Positions 60,221-64,000 of a stretch of 64,000 nucleotides of DNA are shown here, in pieces. Each line of letters begins with the position of its first letter. Positions within the stretch are counted from its first letter, which is position 1. A model generated the notes under the pieces. It searched no databases and was not told the origin of the DNA. It worked only from the letters and a program-made list of their open reading frames with translations. This stretch comes from Streptomyces endocoffeicus (lineage in GTDB: Bacteria > Actinomycetota > Actinomycetes > Streptomycetales > Streptomycetaceae), in the NCBI RefSeq assembly GCF_016741935.1, contig NZ_JAERRG010000026.1:90579-154578 (forward strand), read 5' to 3'. The translations under genes and the position numbers were made by a program.

Positions 60221-60625
60221 ATGACGGCGGCCGCGTGCGGGCCGGTGGACGGCACCGTGGAGGTCGTGGACCCGGGTGTCCCCGGTGAGCGGCCGGCCCG
60301 GTGCGTGGCCGTGGTCGGCGCGTCGGAGAAGGTGTTCGCCGGGCACTTCCCGGGGTTCGCCATCTTTCCCGGGGTGTGTGTGGTGGAGTACGTCCAGCGC
60401 GGCGCCCTCGCCACCATGCCGGAGCGCGAACCGGGCGGGCGCTGGGTCCTGGCGGCCGTCGAGTCCTCCCGCTTCCTCAGCCCGGTCTACCCCGGTGACG
60501 AGCTGACCAGCGAATACGTCTGGTCGCGCAAGGACGGTGGCTGGCGCTGCCGGGCCTCGGCGGCCACCGGGCGCGGGACCGCCGCGCAGATAAGGCTGCG
60601 CTTCGAGAACCGGGACGCCAGATGA
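60221..60625 (+). CDS. FabZ-like dehydratase subunit (with catalytic His)
   Basis: 134 residues, ATG 1 nt after the ACP2 stop. Hotdog fold with FAGHFPGFAIFPGVCVVEYVQRG: catalytic His42 and Glu56 in the FabZ spacing. Short N-terminal region compared with FabZ. Removes water from 3-hydroxyacyl-ACP. Coupled to a second hotdog protein lacking the His. Confidence 0.88.
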   Translation: MTAAACGPVDGTVEVVDPGVPGERPARCVAVVGASEKVFAGHFPGFAIFPGVCVVEYVQRGALATMPEREPGGRWVLAAVESSRFLSPVYPGDELTSEYVWSRKDGGWRCRASAATGRGTAAQIRLRFENRDAR

Positions 60626-61143
60626 TCACCGTCGATCAGATCAGGCGGATGCTGCCGCACCGCTACCCCATGCTGCTGGTCGACCGGGTCACCGAGCTGG
60701 TGCCGGGCGAGCGGGCGACCGGGCTGAAGGCGGTCACCTGCAACGAGCCCTGGTACGAGGGGATGCCGGACACCGCGACCGAGGAGGACTACCACTATCC
60801 GTGGACGGTGCTCATCGAGTCCTGGTGCCATGTGGCCGGGGTGCTGGTCACCTGGGACCGGCCCAACCCCGATGTGCGCTCGGGCAAGGCGATGCTCCTC
60901 GGCGGCATCACGGACGCCGAGTTCCATCGGCCGGTGGTGCCCGGCGATGTGGTGGAGCACCATGTGCGGCTGGCCCGCCAGGTCGGCGAGACCTACGTCT
61001 TCGAGGGCGAGAGCCTGGTCGGCAAGGAGACCGCCCTCACCATAGGGCGGCTGACGATGACCATGCGCCCGGCCTCCGATCTGGCCGCCCCGCCCGCGAC
61101 CGAGCCCCATGAGCCCGGACCGCCCGTGCCCGACCCGCTCTGA
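60622..61143 (+). CDS. FabZ-like dehydratase subunit (catalytic His lost)
   Basis: 173 residues; ATG overlaps the previous stop. FabZ motif MLPHRYPMLLVDRV at the N-terminus and VTCNEPWYEGMPDT, where the HFPG of FabZ is replaced; LIESWCHVAG keeps the Glu. Together with the preceding gene this suggests a heteromeric dehydratase, as in other highly reducing type II systems and HadAB-type enzymes (from general knowledge). Confidence 0.85.
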   Translation: MITVDQIRRMLPHRYPMLLVDRVTELVPGERATGLKAVTCNEPWYEGMPDTATEEDYHYPWTVLIESWCHVAGVLVTWDRPNPDVRSGKAMLLGGITDAEFHRPVVPGDVVEHHVRLARQVGETYVFEGESLVGKETALTIGRLTMTMRPASDLAAPPATEPHEPGPPVPDPL

Positions 61144-61177
61144 CCGTAGACCACCCCCGGGAGAAGGACCTCACCGT

Positions 61178-61981
61178 ATGTCCGACCGAATATCCGACGA
61201 CACGGGCCGCGCATCCGGTGACGAGGAGCCGACGCCTGACGAGGAGCCGACGCCGCGCGTCGCGCTGGTCTCCGGCGGCTCCCGCGGCATAGGCCGGGCC
61301 ACTGTGCTCCGGCTGGCCCGGGACGGTTTCGATGTGGCGTTCTGCCATCGCTCCAGCCCCGACGCCGCCCGTGAACTGGAGGAGGCGGCGGCGCGGCTGG
61401 GCGGCGGGCGGGTGCTCGGCCGGCAGACGGACGTCCGCGACGCGGGCGCGGTGCGCGAGCTGGTCGCCTTCACCGAGGAGTCGCTCGGCCCGGTCGAGGT
61501 CGCGGTCACCTCCGCCGGGATCACCCGGGACAATCCGCTGCTGCTGATGACGGACGAGGAGTGGCGCGGCGTCCTGGAGGTCAACCTGGACGGCACCTAT
61601 CACCTGTGCCGTTCCGTGGTGTTCGGAATGATGAAACGCAAGTCCGGATGCGTCATCAACATCTCGTCCGTCGCCGGTGTCCACGGCAATGCGACCCAGA
61701 CCAATTACGCGGCCTCCAAAGCGGGGATCATCGGCTTCACCAAGTCGCTCGCCAAGGAGGTCGGCCGGTATGGCATTCGAGCCAATGTGGTGGCACCCGG
61801 CTTCATCGAGACCGATATGACGGCCGAGCTCTCCGACCGGGCGCGCAAGGAGGCGGAGCAGAGCATCCCGCTGCGCCGCTTCGGCCGTCCGGAGGAGGTC
61901 GCCGACATGGTCGCGTACCTGGTCGGAGCGGAATATGTGACCGGTGCGGTGTTCCAGGTGGACGGCGGCATCGTCCTCTGA
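61178..61981 (+). CDS. 3-ketoacyl-ACP reductase (FabG-like SDR)
   Basis: 267 residues; AAGGA upstream of the ATG. An acidic N-terminal tail precedes SGGSRGIGRATV (TGxxxGIG), NISS, YAASKAGIIGFTK (Tyr-x3-Lys) and GFIETDM, all of FabG. NADPH-dependent reduction of 3-ketoacyl-ACP. Acts with the dehydratase pair to give enoyl chains. Confidence 0.93.
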   Translation: MSDRISDDTGRASGDEEPTPDEEPTPRVALVSGGSRGIGRATVLRLARDGFDVAFCHRSSPDAARELEEAAARLGGGRVLGRQTDVRDAGAVRELVAFTEESLGPVEVAVTSAGITRDNPLLLMTDEEWRGVLEVNLDGTYHLCRSVVFGMMKRKSGCVINISSVAGVHGNATQTNYAASKAGIIGFTKSLAKEVGRYGIRANVVAPGFIETDMTAELSDRARKEAEQSIPLRRFGRPEEVADMVAYLVGAEYVTGAVFQVDGGIVL

Positions 61982-62077
61982 CCGGCATCGCCGCACCGCT
62001 GTGCGGGCGGAGCGCACGGTGTGATCGCTCGCTGAACGAGCGTTACGCAGGAGACGGACGAGCGAGGAGGTACGGAC

Positions 62078-62863
62078 GTGGCAGCCAAGCGCAGCAAAGT
62101 ACCGCGGTTCTATTTCAATTTCCGCAGCCCGTACAGCTGGATCGCCTACCGTGATCTGATGGACCGCTATCCGGATGTCGCACAGGCGGTGGAATGGCAT
62201 CTGTGGTGGGAGCCGGACGCGGACGGGGAGCGCCGTATGGCCGAACACGGCCATCACTTCCCCTATTCGGCGATGTCCCGGGAGAAGCATCTCTATATCC
62301 TCCAGGATGTGCGCCGGCTGACGACCGACCGCGGTCTCGCGGTCAGCTGGCCGGTGGATCACGATCCGGTCTGGGAGGTGCCGCATCTGCCGTACTTCCT
62401 CGCGCTCGACGCGGGGCTCGGCCCCGCCTGGATCGAGCGCGTGTACCGAGCGCGCTGGCAGGAGGGCCGCGACATCTGCGACCGTTCGACCATCGCGGAC
62501 ATCGCCGGGGAGCTGGGGCTGCCGGCCGAACGGGCGGCGGCGGCCGCCGATGACGAGGAGCTGCGCGTCGGCCGGGGGCTCCAGGCCCTGCTCGCGCTCA
62601 GCGACGCCGGGGCGTTCGGCGTGCCGTTCTTCACCCACGGCTATGACAAGTTCTGGGGCGTGGACCGGCTGGCGGCCTTCGTCGCCTCGGTCCGCTCGGG
62701 GTCCGGCTCGGGGCCCCGGTCGGGGTCCGGGTCCGGCTCCGGCGCCCGGTCCCGGGACACGCCCCCCGCCGGGGCGTCGGACGCGGACGTCGCCGAGCTG
62801 TCGGACGCGGACTTCGCCGCCGCCCGGTCGGCCGATCCGGGCCATGCCGGAGGCTGTGGCTGA
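62078..62863 (+). CDS. DsbA-fold isomerase-like protein (HCCA isomerase family)
   Basis: 261 residues; GAGGAGG precedes the GTG. Thioredoxin-fold DsbA family without CxxC: FYFNFRSPYSWIAYRDL has the Ser of 2-hydroxychromene-2-carboxylate isomerases, and GVPFFTHGYDKFWGVDRL is the conserved C-terminal block. The family usually uses a thiol cofactor. A Ser/Gly-rich and acidic extension of about 55 residues is added. Role in double-bond isomerisation of the polyene is an inference. Confidence 0.85.
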   Translation: MAAKRSKVPRFYFNFRSPYSWIAYRDLMDRYPDVAQAVEWHLWWEPDADGERRMAEHGHHFPYSAMSREKHLYILQDVRRLTTDRGLAVSWPVDHDPVWEVPHLPYFLALDAGLGPAWIERVYRARWQEGRDICDRSTIADIAGELGLPAERAAAAADDEELRVGRGLQALLALSDAGAFGVPFFTHGYDKFWGVDRLAAFVASVRSGSGSGPRSGSGSGSGARSRDTPPAGASDADVAELSDADFAAARSADPGHAGGCG

Positions 62864-63010
62864 CTCTTCGCCCGCCCGCTCGTTCACACGTTGTCGCCCG
62901 TCCACCCGCCCGACCCGACCGCCCCGCCACCCGACCGCTCAGCCGCCCGTCCCGACCGAGACGAGAACGCCCTGACCGCCGACGGACACTCCCCCTCCTG
63001 GAGGACGCAG

Positions 63011-63940
63011 ATGCCCGAGCCACGCCAGACGTCGGCGCGGCCTCCTTCCCTGGGAGCCCGCGCCCTCTCGGCCGCGGCCCTGCCGATCGCCCCGCTGTTC
63101 GGGGCCTCGCTGGCGTATCTGGCCTTCCATCCGCGGCGCCGGGCACAGCGGGAGCACCCCCGGGACCACGGGCTGCCCTGCACCGAGCTGAAGGTCCCCT
63201 TCGCGGCGCGGAAGCACCTCGACACCTGGCTGTGCCCGGGGTCCCCCGAGAAGGTGGTGGTGCTCGGGCACAGCATGGCGACGGCGAAGGACCACAGCCT
63301 CCGCCACGCCAAGTTCCTGCACGACGCCGGGTACACCGTCTGTCTGTTCGACCACCGCAACCACGGGGCCAGCAGCGACGACCGGGCGCTGTTCGGGCTC
63401 GGCGACCGGTTCGCGAGCGATGTCACCGCCGTGGTGTCCCATCTGCGCGGCCGGCGGGGGTACGGCACGGCGCGGATAGCCTTCTACGGCTTCTCGTTCT
63501 CGTGCTTCTCGTCCATGTGGGCGCTGACGCACGACGGGTTCGAACTTGACGCGCTGGTGTGCGACAGCGGGCCGGGGCATGACGTCCCGCCGCTGCTGCG
63601 CAAGTTCCTGGAGGCGGAGGCGCTGCCGCTGCCCGCCGTGCTGAAGCGCGAGCCCGCCCGTTCGGTGGTGGCGCGGACGCTGTGCGCGGTGGGACCGGCC
63701 ATGCTCCGGGCCCAGTGGCCGCCACCCGCGACGGGCAAGTTCGCCAAGATCCCCCTGTTGTTCATGTCGGGCGAGCACGATGCGATCGTGCCGCCTTCCT
63801 CGGTGGACGCGCTGGCCGAACGCTACGCCCAAGCCGAGACGCACGTCCTGCCGGGAGCCGAGCATCTGCTCGGGCTGGAGACCGATCCTGAAGGCTACGC
63901 GAGCGTGGTGCTGGATTTCCTCGAGCGGGCCCTGGGGTAG
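63011..63940 (+). CDS. alpha/beta hydrolase
   Basis: 309 residues from the ATG preceded by GGAGG. A signal-like hydrophobic segment (about 16-40) may anchor it. Nucleophile elbow GFSFS (Ser about 159), Asp in GEHDAIVP (about 259) and His in AEHLLG (about 286). It may release or hydrolyse an acyl product or act on an unrelated ester. Last complete gene of the operon in this window. Confidence 0.88.
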   Translation: MPEPRQTSARPPSLGARALSAAALPIAPLFGASLAYLAFHPRRRAQREHPRDHGLPCTELKVPFAARKHLDTWLCPGSPEKVVVLGHSMATAKDHSLRHAKFLHDAGYTVCLFDHRNHGASSDDRALFGLGDRFASDVTAVVSHLRGRRGYGTARIAFYGFSFSCFSSMWALTHDGFELDALVCDSGPGHDVPPLLRKFLEAEALPLPAVLKREPARSVVARTLCAVGPAMLRAQWPPPATGKFAKIPLLFMSGEHDAIVPPSSVDALAERYAQAETHVLPGAEHLLGLETDPEGYASVVLDFLERALG

Positions 63941-63994
63941 CCACCTTGACCGTCCTCGACGGGACGGAACTTTTCGGAAGAGGGAAGAGAGAGC

Positions 63995-64000
63995 ATGCAA
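63995..64000 (+). CDS. start of a following gene, cut by window end
   Basis: GGAAGAGGGAAGAGAG precedes an ATG at the last bases, so a further gene probably begins here. Nothing of the product can be read. Confidence 0.4.

Noticed and set aside
62078..62863. Naphthalene-catabolic HCCA isomerase role
   Set aside because: No ring dioxygenase or other catabolic genes are nearby; the gene sits in a PKS operon.

Overview
The window is high-GC actinobacterial DNA and almost certainly a Streptomyces chromosome. Supporting signs are GTG starts and ATGA/GTGA stop-start overlaps in most operons, rare TTA codons confined to regulatory or developmental genes, class E and F sortases, a glxA-type radical copper oxidase, Scr1-like XRE/DUF397 modules, a DasR-type operator and hairpin-rich intergenic repeats typical of the genus. 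The species cannot be fixed from sequence reading alone.

Bases 1-20,240 look like conserved chromosome core. In order they hold: an ABC-2 exporter (two permeases, one ATPase), a DUF1707/LiaF-like protein, a secreted SGNH esterase, a DUF445 membrane protein, a class E sortase, DUF6412 and YidC-like membrane proteins, an FAH-family hydrolase, a UPF0303 protein coupled to a Gfo/Idh/MocA oxidoreductase and diverging from a ROK regulator, an LAATG-sorted surface protein, an MT0933-like antitoxin, a HAD-IIA phosphatase, a secreted protein with a class F sortase, a GH6 glucanase and GlxA.

Bases 20,240-38,220 are an accessory-looking stretch. The gene expected upstream of glxA (cslA, a family-2 glycosyltransferase) is absent; only a possible short C-terminal remnant abuts glxA, followed by a translationally coupled pair of a cis-prenyltransferase and a DUF2236 (MpaB-like) protein with C-terminal EF hands. 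Then come a GntR regulator, two XRE/DUF397/ATP-binding regulatory modules, a four-gene DUF1906 operon, a TMEM175-like channel divergent from a membrane protein across a cluster of TGACATGT motifs, a carotenoid-oxygenase operon, a PadR regulator, tRNA-Lys and an AA10 lytic polysaccharide monooxygenase behind a DasR site.

Bases 38,223-63,940 read as a secondary-metabolite cluster. Three paralogous LuxR-type regulators (two with a TTA codon) flank transport and tailoring genes: a sulfonate/nitrate-type ABC permease and binding protein without an ATPase, two MFS exporters, an LLM-class oxidoreductase and a zinc alcohol dehydrogenase. A promoter at about 48,354-48,382 precedes a run of 19 co-directional, mostly overlapping genes encoding discrete polyketide synthase parts: two ACPs, three ketosynthases with Cys-His-His triads, three ketosynthase-like proteins that lost the Cys, a double-hotdog protein, a FabL-like enoyl reductase, a malonyltransferase, two FabZ-like dehydratases (one without the catalytic His), a FabG ketoreductase, a DsbA/HCCA-isomerase-fold protein and an alpha/beta hydrolase. 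In the middle sit three consecutive small DsrE/TusBCD-like sulfur-relay proteins.

My interpretation is a highly reducing type II-like PKS that builds a reduced or polyene acyl chain on discrete ACPs. The sulfur-relay trio is the most unexpected element and the best candidate for undescribed biochemistry. I could not match the whole operon to a known product. Pairing of the KS proteins and a role in sulfur chemistry are inferences.
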